From Pseudothauera rhizosphaerae (GTDB lineage: Bacteria > Pseudomonadota > Gammaproteobacteria > Burkholderiales > Rhodocyclaceae), in assembly GCF_004801305.1 (NCBI RefSeq), contig NZ_SSOD01000013.1:62001-126000 (forward strand): a DNA stretch of 64,000 bases, read 5' to 3'. Below, in pieces: positions 1 to 10,222 of the stretch. How positions within the stretch are numbered: the stretch's first letter is position 1; each line of letters begins with the position of its first letter. The position numbers and the translations under genes are program-made. The notes beneath the pieces are model-generated. The model did not search any database and was not told the origin of the DNA. It was given only the letters and a program-made list of their open reading frames with translations.

Positions 1-1
1 C

Positions 2-346
2 CGTGCGCTGGCGGGCTGGGGGCCGTACTGCATCTCCAAGAGCGCGCTGCACATGCTCTACCAGTGCTGGCGCGAGGAAGTGCGCGAGCGCGGCATCCTG
101 GTGGGCAGCGCCCGCCCCGGCGTGGTGGATACGCCCATGCAGGCCCAGATCCGCGCCCTGGACGAGGCGAGCTTCCCGGACGTGGAAGCCTTCCGCCAGC
201 TCAAGGAGAACGGCCAACTCGCCACGCCGGACACGGTGGCGCGCTTCTTCTGCTGGCTGCTGTTCGACGCCGATGCGGCGCAATTCACCGAGCGGGAGAA
301 CGACATCCGCGACGCCGAACTGGCCGGATATTGGCAGGGCGCGTAG
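2..346 (+). CDS. Short-chain dehydrogenase/reductase, C-terminal part
   Basis: The reading frame is open from the left edge and stops at 344-346, so the N-terminal NAD(P)-binding half lies outside the window. Near the start the translation contains YCISK, which fits the catalytic YxxxK motif of classical short-chain dehydrogenases. It is followed by a PGVVDTPM segment, the usual cofactor-side loop after the active site. About 114 residues remain, consistent with the last 40-45 percent of a 250-residue enzyme. The substrate cannot be told. The next gene runs convergently. Confidence 0.8.
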   Translation, partial: RALAGWGPYCISKSALHMLYQCWREEVRERGILVGSARPGVVDTPMQAQIRALDEASFPDVEAFRQLKENGQLATPDTVARFFCWLLFDADAAQFTERENDIRDAELAGYWQGA

Positions 347-353
347 TCGCCGG

Positions 354-551
354 TCACAGCATGCGCAACAACAGCCACGCCAGCAGGGAAAGCAGCACGG
401 TGCTGGCGAACGGAAAATGGTAGGCTCTGCCCCGGAAACGGAAAGCCAGGTCGCCGGGCAGGCGCCCCAGGCGCAGGCCGCCGGCGCTGCGCGGGCCCAT
501 CAGGCCGGCCAGCAACACGACGACCAGGATCACCACCAACCACTTGAGCAT
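354..551 (-). CDS. DUF2905-type small membrane protein
   Basis: This is a 65-residue protein with an N-terminal hydrophobic helix (residues 3-18), a central LGRLPGDLAFRFRGR segment and a second hydrophobic helix at the C-terminus. The two-helix layout with the central GRLPGD motif is typical of the DUF2905 family of inner-membrane proteins of unknown function. The ATG at 551 is chosen because it begins directly before the first membrane helix. The gene is convergent with the dehydrogenase and divergent from the glutathione transferase. Confidence 0.75.
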   Translation of the reverse strand: MLKWLVVILVVVLLAGLMGPRSAGGLRLGRLPGDLAFRFRGRAYHFPFASTVLLSLLAWLLLRML

Positions 552-638
552 TGCGTTGTCTTTTGCCGGCAAAACCGGCATTAGACCACGTGCCAGGCAC
601 CGCCACCGGCCACCGCCGGCAGAGAGAACGACCGACGC

Positions 639-1259
639 ATGATCACCCTGTACACCTGGGGCACCCCCAACGGCCAGAAGATCTCCATCGCCCTCGAAGA
701 ACTGCAATTGCCCTACGAAGTCCGCCCGGTGGATATCACCCGCGGCGAGCAGTTCGACCCGGCCTTCCTCGCCATCAGCCCCAACAACAAGATTCCGGCC
801 ATCGTGGACAGCGACGGCCCGGGCGGCGAACCCATCGCCCTGTTCGAATCCGGCGCCATCCTGATCTACCTGGCCGAAAAGGCCGGCCGCCTGCTGCCGG
901 CCGGACCGCGGTCGCGCTACGAGACGCTGCAGTGGCTGATGATGCAGATGGGCAGCGTGGGGCCGATGCTGGGCCAGGCCCACCACTTCCGCCGCTTCGC
1001 GCCGGAGAAGATTCCCTACGCCATCGAGCGCTACACGAAGGAGACGGCACGCATCTACGGCGTGCTGGACAAGCACCTGGCCGGCCGCGAATGGCTGGCC
1101 GGCGAACAGTATTCGATTGCCGACATCGCCACCTGGCCGTGGATCGCGCGGCACGAGTGGCAGGGCATGGACCTGGTCGACTTCCCCAACCTGAGGCGCT
1201 GGTTCGACACGATCGCCACGCGCCCCGCCGTCCAGCGCGGCATGGAGATCCCACGATGA
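639..1259 (+). CDS. Glutathione S-transferase family protein (YfcG/Nu-like)
   Basis: The protein has 206 residues with an N-terminal thioredoxin-fold domain (MITLYTWGTPNGQKISIALEE is the beta1-alpha1 region, with the NGQK signature of Nu-class YghU/YfcG-like transferases). The conserved cis-proline and SNAIL-like segments appear as NKIPAI and FESGAIL, and an all-helical C-terminal domain follows. The family uses glutathione for conjugation or disulfide-bond reduction in the cytoplasm. The stop overlaps the next start as ATGA, so it is probably co-translated with the hydrolase that follows. Confidence 0.85.
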   Translation: MITLYTWGTPNGQKISIALEELQLPYEVRPVDITRGEQFDPAFLAISPNNKIPAIVDSDGPGGEPIALFESGAILIYLAEKAGRLLPAGPRSRYETLQWLMMQMGSVGPMLGQAHHFRRFAPEKIPYAIERYTKETARIYGVLDKHLAGREWLAGEQYSIADIATWPWIARHEWQGMDLVDFPNLRRWFDTIATRPAVQRGMEIPR

Positions 1260-2062
1260 ACACCAACCGCTTCGGCGACCTCGAAGTCCTCTGTCGCGCG
1301 CCGGCCGGCCGGCACATCCGCCCCACGCCGCTGCTCTTCGTGCACGGCGCCTACACCGGCGCCTGGTGCTGGGACGAGCACTTCCTGCCCTGGTTCGCCG
1401 CGCAAGGGTGGACCAGCTACGCGGTGTCGCTGTCCGGCCACGGCGCCAGCCGGCGCCGCGCGCCGCTGGATTCCTTTTCCCTGGACGACTACGTGGCCGA
1501 TCTGGCCGAGGTGGTCGCCAAGCTGCCCGAAATGCCGGTGCTGGTCGGGCATTCCATGGGCGGCATGGTGGTGCAGAAATACCTGGAACAAGGCGACGCG
1601 CCGGGCGTGGTGCTGATGTCCGCGGTGCCGCCCCAGGGCCTGATGAGCTCGGCCGTGGGACTGATGTTCAAGAAGCCCAACCTGCTGGTGGATCTGAACC
1701 GCATCATGGGCGGCGGCCAGCCGCAGCTCGAAAGCCTGCTGGAAGCGCTGTTCCACCAGCCCGTGGACGACGACACCCTGCTGCGCTACTACCATTTGTG
1801 CCAGCCCGAATCCCACCGCGCGATCTGGGACATGACGCTGTTCAACCTGCCGCGCCCTGCGCTGATGCACCGTCCGCCCATGCTGGTGCTGGGAGCCGAG
1901 CACGACCAGTTGATCCCGCCCGACCAGGTGGAGATGACCGCCGCCACCTATGGCCGGCGCGCGGAGATCCTTCCGGGCCTGGGCCACGGCATGATGCTGG
2001 AGCGCGACTGGGAGCGGGCGGCCCGGCACGTCGCCGAGTGGCTGATCGAACGCGAACTCTGA
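1256..2062 (+). CDS. Alpha/beta-fold hydrolase
   Basis: This 268-residue protein has an oxyanion HGAYTGAWCW segment near residue 27, a nucleophile elbow GHSMGG, an acid residue in EHDQLIP and a catalytic histidine in GLGHGMML. These form a complete alpha/beta-hydrolase triad (Ser-Asp-His). It is about the usual length for soluble esterase or lactonase-like members. It overlaps the upstream glutathione transferase by ATGA, so the two probably act in one process. The substrate is unknown. Confidence 0.85.
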   Translation: MNTNRFGDLEVLCRAPAGRHIRPTPLLFVHGAYTGAWCWDEHFLPWFAAQGWTSYAVSLSGHGASRRRAPLDSFSLDDYVADLAEVVAKLPEMPVLVGHSMGGMVVQKYLEQGDAPGVVLMSAVPPQGLMSSAVGLMFKKPNLLVDLNRIMGGGQPQLESLLEALFHQPVDDDTLLRYYHLCQPESHRAIWDMTLFNLPRPALMHRPPMLVLGAEHDQLIPPDQVEMTAATYGRRAEILPGLGHGMMLERDWERAARHVAEWLIEREL

Positions 2063-2266
2063 GCGCACAGGCCGCGGCAGCGGCGTGAAATACTGCCGCA
2101 TCAGGGTTCCCCCCTACTGGAAGATGGCGCGCCGCGGCCCCATGATCGAATCAGGGGCACCCGCTGCGGGTGCTTCACCGCCAGTGCCTGCCGCTCAAGT
2201 CCGGCCCGTCGCGGCCGTAAAAGGACTCAGGAAGCACTCGTTTCGGCAAGCATTGCGGAGGTCATC

Positions 2267-2473
2267 ATGGTGATCGTCATGGACATGAGCTCGGGCAAGC
2301 CGGCTGCCATCGAAGCGCCGGCCTACGACGACGAAGTGCTCAACGCGAGTTGGCTGCCGCAGCCCGAAGTGGCGCCGCAACTGCAGGAGCATCCGACGGC
2401 GGAGGTGAGGCGCATGCCGCCGCCGGAGGACGTCGAGGCCTTCCTGAAGGCGGTGTACCGCTACCAGGAATAG
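2267..2473 (+). CDS. Small hypothetical protein
   Basis: This acidic 68-residue protein begins MVIVMDMSSGKPA and ends FLKAVYRYQE. A good ribosome site, GGAGG, lies about six bases before the ATG, which supports translation. No membrane helix, signal peptide or known motif is visible. The codon use (strong G/C third positions) matches the surrounding genes. The function is not recognised. Confidence 0.55.
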   Translation: MVIVMDMSSGKPAAIEAPAYDDEVLNASWLPQPEVAPQLQEHPTAEVRRMPPPEDVEAFLKAVYRYQE

Positions 2474-2638
2474 GCCGCGCCGCGCCGCGGCCGGCGCGGG
2501 CGGGAAGTGCGGGTGTTTTCGGCGCCTGCAGGGTTTTCCGCATCTCCACGGCCGGCGCGATCAAGGGTTCCGGGCGCCGGCGGCCCCATCCAGGCAGCAC
2601 GGGATGCGCGCCGCCCGCACCGGACGGAGAGCAGCATC

Positions 2639-2911
2639 ATGGACAGGATAAGTCTGGATCTCGTGGAGGGCGACCTCCGCACCCCCGGCGCCGGCCACGC
2701 CCGGCACGGAGGCATCCAACAGGCAGTGAACAAGGCCATCCGCGCGGGTTTCCACGTGGGCCTGCGGGTGCGCATCGGCCGCGTCGCCGGGCGCATCGTC
2801 GGCTACAACATCGGCGCCTACGGCCGCTACGGCGGCGCGCGCTACCCGCTGCTGGTGGACACGCGCTTCGGCCTGGCCAAGTGCAGCCTGCGCGAGGTGG
2901 CCGCGGCCTGA
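2639..2911 (+). CDS. Small hypothetical protein
   Basis: A 90-residue basic protein. The N-terminal half contains a helix-like GGIQQAVNKAIRAGFHVG segment, and the C-terminal half is rich in Gly/Arg/Tyr with RIGRVAGRIVGYNIGAYGRYGG. The start at 2639 is preceded by a GGAGAG ribosome site. It ends 12 bp before the convergent methyltransferase gene. I do not recognise the family. The pattern of alternating Gly and basic residues could bind nucleic acid, but that is only a guess. Confidence 0.5.
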   Translation: MDRISLDLVEGDLRTPGAGHARHGGIQQAVNKAIRAGFHVGLRVRIGRVAGRIVGYNIGAYGRYGGARYPLLVDTRFGLAKCSLREVAAA

Positions 2912-2923
2912 ACGGGGTGCCGG

Positions 2924-4084
2924 CTACAGCGCGTGCAGCCGGTCGCCGCGCACGAAGCCCAGCAGCGGCCCCATCATGCCCCGCCCCACCGCCAGCACCT
3001 TGAACAGCTCCCCCATCTCCTGCGGTGCGGTGAGGCGCTGCACCGCCCGCGCCGCGCGGATGTAGTCCGCGCTTTCCTGCGGCCCGCGCCGCGCCAGGCA
3101 GTCCAGCACGCCGCAGTTGAACAGGAACTGGGCCTGGGTGGTGTAGCCGTACACCTCCAGCCCGGCGTCGAAGGCCGCCTCGGCCGCGACGGTGAAATCC
3201 ACGAAGCTGGTGATGTCGTTCAGGCCCGGCCACAGGAAGGGGTCGCCGTGGGCGTGGTGGCGGTAGTAGCACAGCAGCGTGCCGGAAGAACGCGACGGCA
3301 GGTAGTACTCCGGGCGCGGATAGCCGTAATCCACCAGCAGCAGCGCGCCGGCCTGCAGGCGGGGCGCCCATTCGGCCACCCAGGCGCGCGCGGCCAGGCA
3401 GATCTCGGTGACGTATTCGCCTTCCGCCGGGTGGGGCAGGTCCAGCGCCCGGGCGGCGGCCAGCGCCGCGCCGGCGGCGGGGCGGTCGGCCCAGCGCAGC
3501 GTGCCGGCGTCGTCCAGGGCCACGCCGCGCTCGAAGACGCCCTCGGCCCGCAGCGCCACCAGATGCACCGGCATCACGTCCAGCACCTCGTTGGCCACCA
3601 GCGCGCCGGAGAAGGTGTCCGGCAGCGTGTCCAGCCAGCGCACGCGCGAAGCGAGGTGGGACGCCTTCTCCGCCAGAGTGTCGAACTGGCGCTCCCGCAG
3701 TTCGCCGGAGAGTTCCAGGATGTCGTAGCGCTCGGGCAGGCAGCCGCGGCGTTCCAGTTCCAGCAGCAGGTCGGCGGCCAGCAGGCCGGTGCCGGCGCCG
3801 GCCTCGATCACGTGGGGCGCGGAGGCGCGCATCACCTGCTCCACCTGGGCCGCCAGCGCCTGGCCGAAGAGCGGCGTGAGTTCCGGCGCGGTGATGAAGT
3901 CTCCGCCCGGACCGAACTTCCTCGCACCGCCGCTGTAGTAGCCCAGGCCCGGGGCGTACAGGGCGAGCTCCATGTAGCGCGCGAAGTCGATCCAGCCGCC
4001 GCCGGCATGAATCTCGGCGCGCAGCAGGTCGAGCAGGCGCGCGCTCTGGGCGAGCGCGTCGGCGGAAGGTCGGGGCAGGTTCAT
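2924..4084 (-). CDS. Class I SAM-dependent methyltransferase, MidA/NDUFAF7-like
   Basis: The protein has 386 residues, beginning MNLPRPS. It shows the family hallmarks FARYMELALYAPGLGYY near residue 35, FGPGGDFITAPELTPLFG, and the SAM-binding VIEAGAGTGLLAADLL motif. It ends with LPSRSSGTLLCYYRHHAHGDPF and QAQFLFNCGVLD, conserved in the COG1565 group. The mitochondrial counterpart NDUFAF7 methylates a complex I subunit; the bacterial role is not settled. An in-frame upstream ATG at 4108 exists, but the 4084 start gives the family-typical N-terminus. Confidence 0.85.
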   Translation of the reverse strand: MNLPRPSADALAQSARLLDLLRAEIHAGGGWIDFARYMELALYAPGLGYYSGGARKFGPGGDFITAPELTPLFGQALAAQVEQVMRASAPHVIEAGAGTGLLAADLLLELERRGCLPERYDILELSGELRERQFDTLAEKASHLASRVRWLDTLPDTFSGALVANEVLDVMPVHLVALRAEGVFERGVALDDAGTLRWADRPAAGAALAAARALDLPHPAEGEYVTEICLAARAWVAEWAPRLQAGALLLVDYGYPRPEYYLPSRSSGTLLCYYRHHAHGDPFLWPGLNDITSFVDFTVAAEAAFDAGLEVYGYTTQAQFLFNCGVLDCLARRGPQESADYIRAARAVQRLTAPQEMGELFKVLAVGRGMMGPLLGFVRGDRLHAL

Positions 4085-4206
4085 GGCGGGCCGGGAGATG
4101 CGGAACAACGCGCGATGATGGGGCGAGCGGCCGCCCCGCGCAAGGGCGCCACCGCCGGCGCCTATGACATAATCGCTGCCACGCCCCCCGCAGCAGGGAT
4201 CGACGC

Positions 4207-5037
4207 ATGGATGCCCACGACAATTCGCCGTTGAGCCAGGCTACGCCGCTGGGCCTGCTGCAGCAGGTCCGCCAGTTGTCCATTCCGGCGTGGGTGCGGT
4301 ACGGCGCGCTGGCCCTGGCGCTGGCCACCTTCGCCGTGGGGCTGTGGCTGCTGGGCGCGGGCATCATCGCCTGCCACACCGCCGAGTGCGACGAGCGTCT
4401 GCTCGAAACGGGCTCGCGCATCGTCGCCGTCGCCTTCCTGCCCGTGCTCGTGCTGATCTATCTCGCCTTCGCCCAGACCGGCGTGGCGGCGCTGGCCCGC
4501 AAGAGCCGCGCCCTGCTGGCCGAAACCATTCCCACGGTGCTGGCCGCGCGGGGCGGCGACGCCGCCGCGATCGGGTCGCGCCACGACATCCTGCGCAGCA
4601 CGGTACAGACCTTCCACAACGACGGCGTGCCGAGCGCACGCTACCGCCTGGAACTGGCACGCGCGGATTCGGCGGCGGAACTGTGGTTCCAGGTGGATCT
4701 GAACGTCTCCAAGGTGAACGTCACCGTCTTCATCCCGTGGGAGGCGCCCCGCCCGGCGCAGGAGGCGCGCGAATGGCTGGAGCGGTTTTTTCCGGTCAGC
4801 TTCGAGGGCGCACGGCACGAGGGCTACACGGTGGACAGCAGCATCGGCCTCATCGACGACGCCGAACGGCGCTTCGTGACCGTTTGCGCGCGCCGCCGCC
4901 TGGCCGCGGACTTTCTCTGGGACCCGGCCGCCAAGCTCTATTTCGCGCAGGATCTGCGCTACTTCCTGTTCTCGCTCGCCGGCGAGGGGTGGGAACTGCT
5001 CCGCCCCCCGCCCGCGCCGCCGCAGGCGCAGCCATGA
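4207..5037 (+). CDS. Hypothetical membrane protein with two N-terminal helices
   Basis: This 276-residue protein has two hydrophobic helices (about residues 32-52 and 73-90) separated by a short cysteine-containing loop. A soluble domain of about 170 residues follows, with alternating strands (ELWFQVDLNVSKVNVTVFIPWE). The topology suggests an inner-membrane anchor with a cytoplasmic or periplasmic sensor-like domain. The stop overlaps the start of the FAD oxidoreductase by ATGA, so the pair is probably translationally coupled. No family is recognised. Confidence 0.7.
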   Translation: MDAHDNSPLSQATPLGLLQQVRQLSIPAWVRYGALALALATFAVGLWLLGAGIIACHTAECDERLLETGSRIVAVAFLPVLVLIYLAFAQTGVAALARKSRALLAETIPTVLAARGGDAAAIGSRHDILRSTVQTFHNDGVPSARYRLELARADSAAELWFQVDLNVSKVNVTVFIPWEAPRPAQEAREWLERFFPVSFEGARHEGYTVDSSIGLIDDAERRFVTVCARRRLAADFLWDPAAKLYFAQDLRYFLFSLAGEGWELLRPPPAPPQAQP

Positions 5038-6014
5038 AAGCGCGCGTCGCCATCCTGGGGGCGGGTCCGGCCGGCCTGTCGGCCGCGCTGTGGGCCCACA
5101 ACCTGGGTCTGCTCCCGCTGGTGCTGGAGCGCACGGAGCGCACGGGCGGCAACCAGAACCTGAACTTCCTGCCCAACAAGTCGGTACTCGGCCAGGACGG
5201 CCCCACCGGCCCGGAACTCGCCCGGCGCTTCCATGCCCATGCCCGCGCGAGCGGCGTCGACATCCGCACCGGCGTGCACCTCGAACGCATCGCCCGCGGC
5301 GAGGGGGGCGGCGGCTTCGTGCTGTACCCGGCCCACGGCGGGGCGGATGCGGCCATGCCCTGCGCAGCGCTGGTGATCGCCACCGGTACGGCCTACCGCG
5401 GCACCGAGGTGCTGGCCGGGGTTCCGGGTTTCGCGGAACTGGCCGCGGAACGGGTGGCCTGCGGGCCGTTCGCCTTCGTCGGGCTGGAAGCACTGCGCGG
5501 CAAGTCGGTACTCATCGTCGGCGGCGGCGACAACGCGTTCGAGAACGCCAGCCTGCTGCTCGCAGTTGGCGCCACGGTGATCGTCGCGACACGCTCGCAG
5601 CCGCGCGCCCAGGCCGCGTTCATGGGGCCGGTGCTCGCCCACGGGCAGGCCGAGGTGCTCGCAGACAGCCGTCCGCTGCGCCTGGCGGCGGCCGGTGAAC
5701 GCATCGCGGCCCGGCTGGCCACACCCGGCGGTGAGCGCGAGGTCGTCGTCGATCGCATCCACGTGCTGGCCGGCTACCAGCCCAACAGCACCGAACCGGC
5801 CGCCCTGCTGCTGGCGGGCACCGGCGAGCGGCTGCAGACCGACGATGCCGGCTACGTGCGCGTAGACGCCTGGGGGCGCACCGGCATCGCGGGCGTATAC
5901 GCGGCCGGCGACGTGTGCGAGGTGGATTTCCCCTGCGTGGTCAGCGCCCTGGCGGGCGGCGCCCGGGCGGCCAAGATCATCGAGCGCGACCTGCGGGAGG
6001 CCGGTGACAGGTAA
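5034..6014 (+). CDS. FAD-dependent NAD(P)/disulfide-type oxidoreductase
   Basis: The 326-residue protein has an N-terminal FAD-binding GAGPAGLSAALWA motif, an ATG segment (LVIATGTAYRG) before a second dinucleotide motif SVLIVGGGDNAFENA, and a C-terminal GVYAAGDV FAD-contact motif. This is the architecture of thioredoxin-reductase-like flavoproteins, but no CxxC redox pair is present. It is therefore more like the YpdA or ferredoxin-NADP-reductase-like branch. Electron partner and substrate are unknown. It is coupled to the preceding membrane protein. Confidence 0.8.
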   Translation: MKARVAILGAGPAGLSAALWAHNLGLLPLVLERTERTGGNQNLNFLPNKSVLGQDGPTGPELARRFHAHARASGVDIRTGVHLERIARGEGGGGFVLYPAHGGADAAMPCAALVIATGTAYRGTEVLAGVPGFAELAAERVACGPFAFVGLEALRGKSVLIVGGGDNAFENASLLLAVGATVIVATRSQPRAQAAFMGPVLAHGQAEVLADSRPLRLAAAGERIAARLATPGGEREVVVDRIHVLAGYQPNSTEPAALLLAGTGERLQTDDAGYVRVDAWGRTGIAGVYAAGDVCEVDFPCVVSALAGGARAAKIIERDLREAGDR

Positions 6015-6047
6015 AATCGGCAGGTTTCCACCGTCCGGGCCGCCGCC

Positions 6048-6947
<900 letters not shown>

Positions 6948-7049
6948 GAAACCCCCACCGCCAATACGGGCACTTGCGTCGCCCAAGGCATTTCCCCATC
7001 ATGAGCCCCCGAACCGTTGCACCGGCAGCGAGCCTTCTATCCACGTGAC

Positions 7050-7919
7050 ATGACCGAACGCAAGAATCTCTGCATCTTGGTAGCCGAAGTCACCGGCGGC
7101 GACCGGCTCATCGGCCGCCTGACGGCGGAAGAAGCCCAGCATTCGGTGGACCGCTGCCTCAACCGCATCGATCGCGTCGTGGAATCGAACGGCGGCGAAC
7201 GGCTCACCCGCGAGCCGCAGGGCCTGGCAGCGAGCTTCGAACGCTGCGACGCCGCCGTGCTGGCGGCCTGCGAAATGCTGGAACGGGTCGTGAGCCTGCC
7301 GCCGACCAGCGGCGTGCAGTTGTCCGCCCGCATCGGGGTGCACTACGGCGCCATCGAACCGACCCGCCCACCCCATGGCGAAGGCCTGACGGTAGCCCGG
7401 CATCTGGCGGCCAACGCCCAGCCCGGCCAGGCGCTGGCCAGCGGCGCTGCGGTGATGCTGCTGTCCACCCCCGCGCGCCACTTCGCCGGCACCGAAGGCA
7501 CGCGCAGCCTGACCGTGGAAGGCATGGACTGGCCGGTATACGAGATCGGCCACCGCATCAGCGGCATCACGCCGCTGCCGCCGACCAGCAAGCTGTCGCA
7601 GCAGTTGCGCATCCGCCACCAGCAGGACGACCTGGTGGTGGACGAGCAGCACCCGGTGCTGCTGATCGGACGCGAGCAGGGCAACGACGTGGTCATCATC
7701 GACCCGCGCGCCTCGCGCCAGCACGCCCGCATCGAGCGGCGCAACGGCGGCTTCTTCCTGGTGGACCAGAGCAGCAACGGCAGCTTCGTCGCCATCGACG
7801 GCCACGGCGAGAGGATGATCAAGCAGGCCGAAATCCTGCTCAACGGCCCGGGCCGCCTGGGCTGCGGCTTTTCCGCCGGCGACATCGAACGCGACCTGGT
7901 GTTCTTCGACCTGCAGTAG
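7050..7919 (+). CDS. Cyclase-homology domain fused to an FHA domain
   Basis: The 289-residue cytoplasmic protein has an N-terminal half resembling class III nucleotidyl-cyclase domains (SARIGVHYGAIEP, VARHLAANAQPGQALAS). Its C-terminal half is a forkhead-associated domain with GREQGNDVVI, SRQHARI and SSNGSFV, the phosphothreonine-binding loops. The metal-binding aspartates and transition-state residues of true cyclases are not obvious, so the N-terminal half is probably a catalytically inactive sensor. The ATG at 7050 is preferred to an upstream TTG at 7017. Confidence 0.75.
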   Translation: MTERKNLCILVAEVTGGDRLIGRLTAEEAQHSVDRCLNRIDRVVESNGGERLTREPQGLAASFERCDAAVLAACEMLERVVSLPPTSGVQLSARIGVHYGAIEPTRPPHGEGLTVARHLAANAQPGQALASGAAVMLLSTPARHFAGTEGTRSLTVEGMDWPVYEIGHRISGITPLPPTSKLSQQLRIRHQQDDLVVDEQHPVLLIGREQGNDVVIIDPRASRQHARIERRNGGFFLVDQSSNGSFVAIDGHGERMIKQAEILLNGPGRLGCGFSAGDIERDLVFFDLQ

Positions 7920-7999
7920 GCGCCGCCCGCATCTGCCGGAACCTGCGCCCCGCAGCAACACTCCATCGGATGTTGGTCCTTTACCGCGACAGGTCCCGC

Positions 8000-10147
8000 A
8001 TGGCGCGCTCCCGCACTTCCTCCTCCGTGCTCTTCCCGCTCCGGCACCTGGCCGGCCTCGCGCTGCTGGCCGGTGGCGCACTGCTGGGCGGCAACGCCCA
8101 CGGCGCCGCCGAAGGCACGGAAGGACGCACCCCGCACGTATCCGCACGCCTGGTCGCGGCGGCCGACGCCGTAGCGCCGGGCGAACGGGTCACCGTGGGA
8201 CTGGCCAAGCGCATCACACCCGGCTGGCACACCTACTGGCGCAACCCCGGCGACTCCGGCCTCGCTACCCAGGTGCACTGGCAACTGCCCGCCGGCGCCG
8301 CAGCCGGCCCGCTGCAATGGCCGGCCCCCGAGCGCCAGGCACTGGGCCCGGTGGTCAATTACGGCTACGCTGGCGAAGTGACCCTGCTGGCGGAATTCAC
8401 CGCGCCGGCCGACGCCCGCCCCGGCGACGTGCTCGACATCGCGGCCCGTGCCGAATGGCTGGTGTGCAGCGAGGTCTGCATCCCCGAACAGCTCGACCTG
8501 AACCTGAGCCTGCCGGTGGCCGAAACCACCCGCACCACCGCCCACTCGGCCATTACCGCGGCGCGCGCCCGCCTGCCGCAGCCCGCACCGTGGCCGGCAC
8601 GCTACAGCCGGGACGCGCACGGCCTGCAGCTCGCGGTGGATAGCGGCGCTTTGCCCGCCGGCAGGGGCGAGGCATGGTTCTTCCCCTACGAATGGGGCGT
8701 CATCGACCACGCCGCGGCGCAGCCCGCGCAAACCGGCAGCGACGGCCTGCGGCTCACGCTGGCGCCCGGGCCGCTTGGCGGCGACGCCGGGCCGGCGGTG
8801 CTGGAAGGCGTGCTGGTGATCGGCGACGGCAGCGGCGCGACGCGGGCCTACGAACTCCATGCGCCGCTGGGCACCGCCGCCTCCGCCGCCACCCCCGCGC
8901 CGCCGGCCGTCGGCCTCGCCACTGCGCTGGGTTTCGCCCTGCTCGGCGGCCTGATCCTCAACCTGATGCCCTGCGTCTTCCCGGTGCTGGCGATGAAGGT
9001 CATCGCCCTGGTGCGCCACGGCCACGGCGGCCGGGACCACGCGGCGCGCCACGGCCTGGCCTATCTGGGCGGCGTGCTGGCGAGCTTCGCCGCCCTGGCC
9101 GCGGTCGTGCTCGCACTGCAGGCCGGCGGTGCCCGGCTGGGCTGGGGCTTCCAGTTCCAGTCGCCGCTCTTCGTGCTGTTCGCAGCCTGGCTGCTGTTCG
9201 CGGTGGGGCTCAACCTGTCCGGCGTGTTCATGGTGGGCGGCAGCCTGGCCGGCGTCGGGCAGTCGCTTACCGAACGGGGCGGCTACGCCGGCAGCTTCTT
9301 CACCGGCGTGCTCGCCGCGCTGGTCGCCACGCCCTGCACCGCGCCCTTCATGGGGGTGGCCATCGGCTTCGCCATGACCCAGCCGCCGGCCTCGCTACTA
9401 TCGGTGTTCCTCGCCCTGGGCCTGGGTCTGGCCCTGCCCTTCGTCGTGCTGACGCTGCAGCCGGCCCTGCTCGGCCGCCTGCCCAAGCCGGGGCTGTGGA
9501 TGCTGCGCCTCAAGCAGGCGCTGGCCTTCCCCATGTACGCCGCCGCGGCATGGCTGGTATGGGTGCTGGCGCTGCAGACCGGCGCCGACGGCCTGCCGCT
9601 GGCCCTCGGCGGCATGGTCGCCATCGCACTGGCCGCCTGGCTCCACGAGGCCGCCCGCCATGCCGCCCCCCGCATCCGCCGCACTGCCCGCCTGGGCGGC
9701 ACGGCACTGCTGGCCGCCACCCTGGTTGCGGCCAGCAGCCTGCAACCGGCCGCCGTGCCGCAGACGCACAGCGCAACGGCCGCGCCCGCCTCGCTGCTGC
9801 CGCTGGAAACCTATTCCGGTACTCGCCTGGCCGCGCTGCGCGCCGAAGGGCGGCCGGTATTCGTGAACTTCACCGCCGCGTGGTGCATCACCTGCCTGGT
9901 CAACGAACGCGTCGCGCTGGAACGCCCGGAAGTGGCCGCCGCCTTCGCGGCACGGGAAGTCGCCTACCTGAAGGGCGACTGGACCAACCAGGACGCCGGG
10001 ATCACCGCCGTGCTCAACGCCCACGGACGCAGCGGCGTGCCGCTCTACCTGTACTACCCGGCCGGGGCAGGCGCCACACCCGTGGTGCTGCCGCAACTGC
10101 TCACCGCGGACATCGTGCTGCAGGCCATCGCCCCGCCGCCCGGATAG
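8000..10147 (+). CDS. DsbD/ScsB-like transmembrane thiol-disulfide reductase
   Basis: This 715-residue protein moves reducing power from cytoplasmic thioredoxin to periplasmic partners. It has an N-terminal export signal, a periplasmic domain with CSEVCIPE, and a polytopic DsbD core with paired membrane cysteines in NLMPCVFPV and ATPCTAPFMG. A C-terminal thioredoxin-like domain carries AAWCITC. The three-part layout and length fit DsbD or ScsB-type proteins. An in-frame ATG at 7970 would add ten residues. The downstream exported redoxin is a likely partner. Confidence 0.85.
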   Translation: MARSRTSSSVLFPLRHLAGLALLAGGALLGGNAHGAAEGTEGRTPHVSARLVAAADAVAPGERVTVGLAKRITPGWHTYWRNPGDSGLATQVHWQLPAGAAAGPLQWPAPERQALGPVVNYGYAGEVTLLAEFTAPADARPGDVLDIAARAEWLVCSEVCIPEQLDLNLSLPVAETTRTTAHSAITAARARLPQPAPWPARYSRDAHGLQLAVDSGALPAGRGEAWFFPYEWGVIDHAAAQPAQTGSDGLRLTLAPGPLGGDAGPAVLEGVLVIGDGSGATRAYELHAPLGTAASAATPAPPAVGLATALGFALLGGLILNLMPCVFPVLAMKVIALVRHGHGGRDHAARHGLAYLGGVLASFAALAAVVLALQAGGARLGWGFQFQSPLFVLFAAWLLFAVGLNLSGVFMVGGSLAGVGQSLTERGGYAGSFFTGVLAALVATPCTAPFMGVAIGFAMTQPPASLLSVFLALGLGLALPFVVLTLQPALLGRLPKPGLWMLRLKQALAFPMYAAAAWLVWVLALQTGADGLPLALGGMVAIALAAWLHEAARHAAPRIRRTARLGGTALLAATLVAASSLQPAAVPQTHSATAAPASLLPLETYSGTRLAALRAEGRPVFVNFTAAWCITCLVNERVALERPEVAAAFAAREVAYLKGDWTNQDAGITAVLNAHGRSGVPLYLYYPAGAGATPVVLPQLLTADIVLQAIAPPPG

Positions 10148-10222
10148 GGTCGGGACCATCATCCCCGCCGGCGGCGAAACCCTGCCCGCCGCCGCGCGCC
10201 GCCAACACCAGAGGAGCCATCG

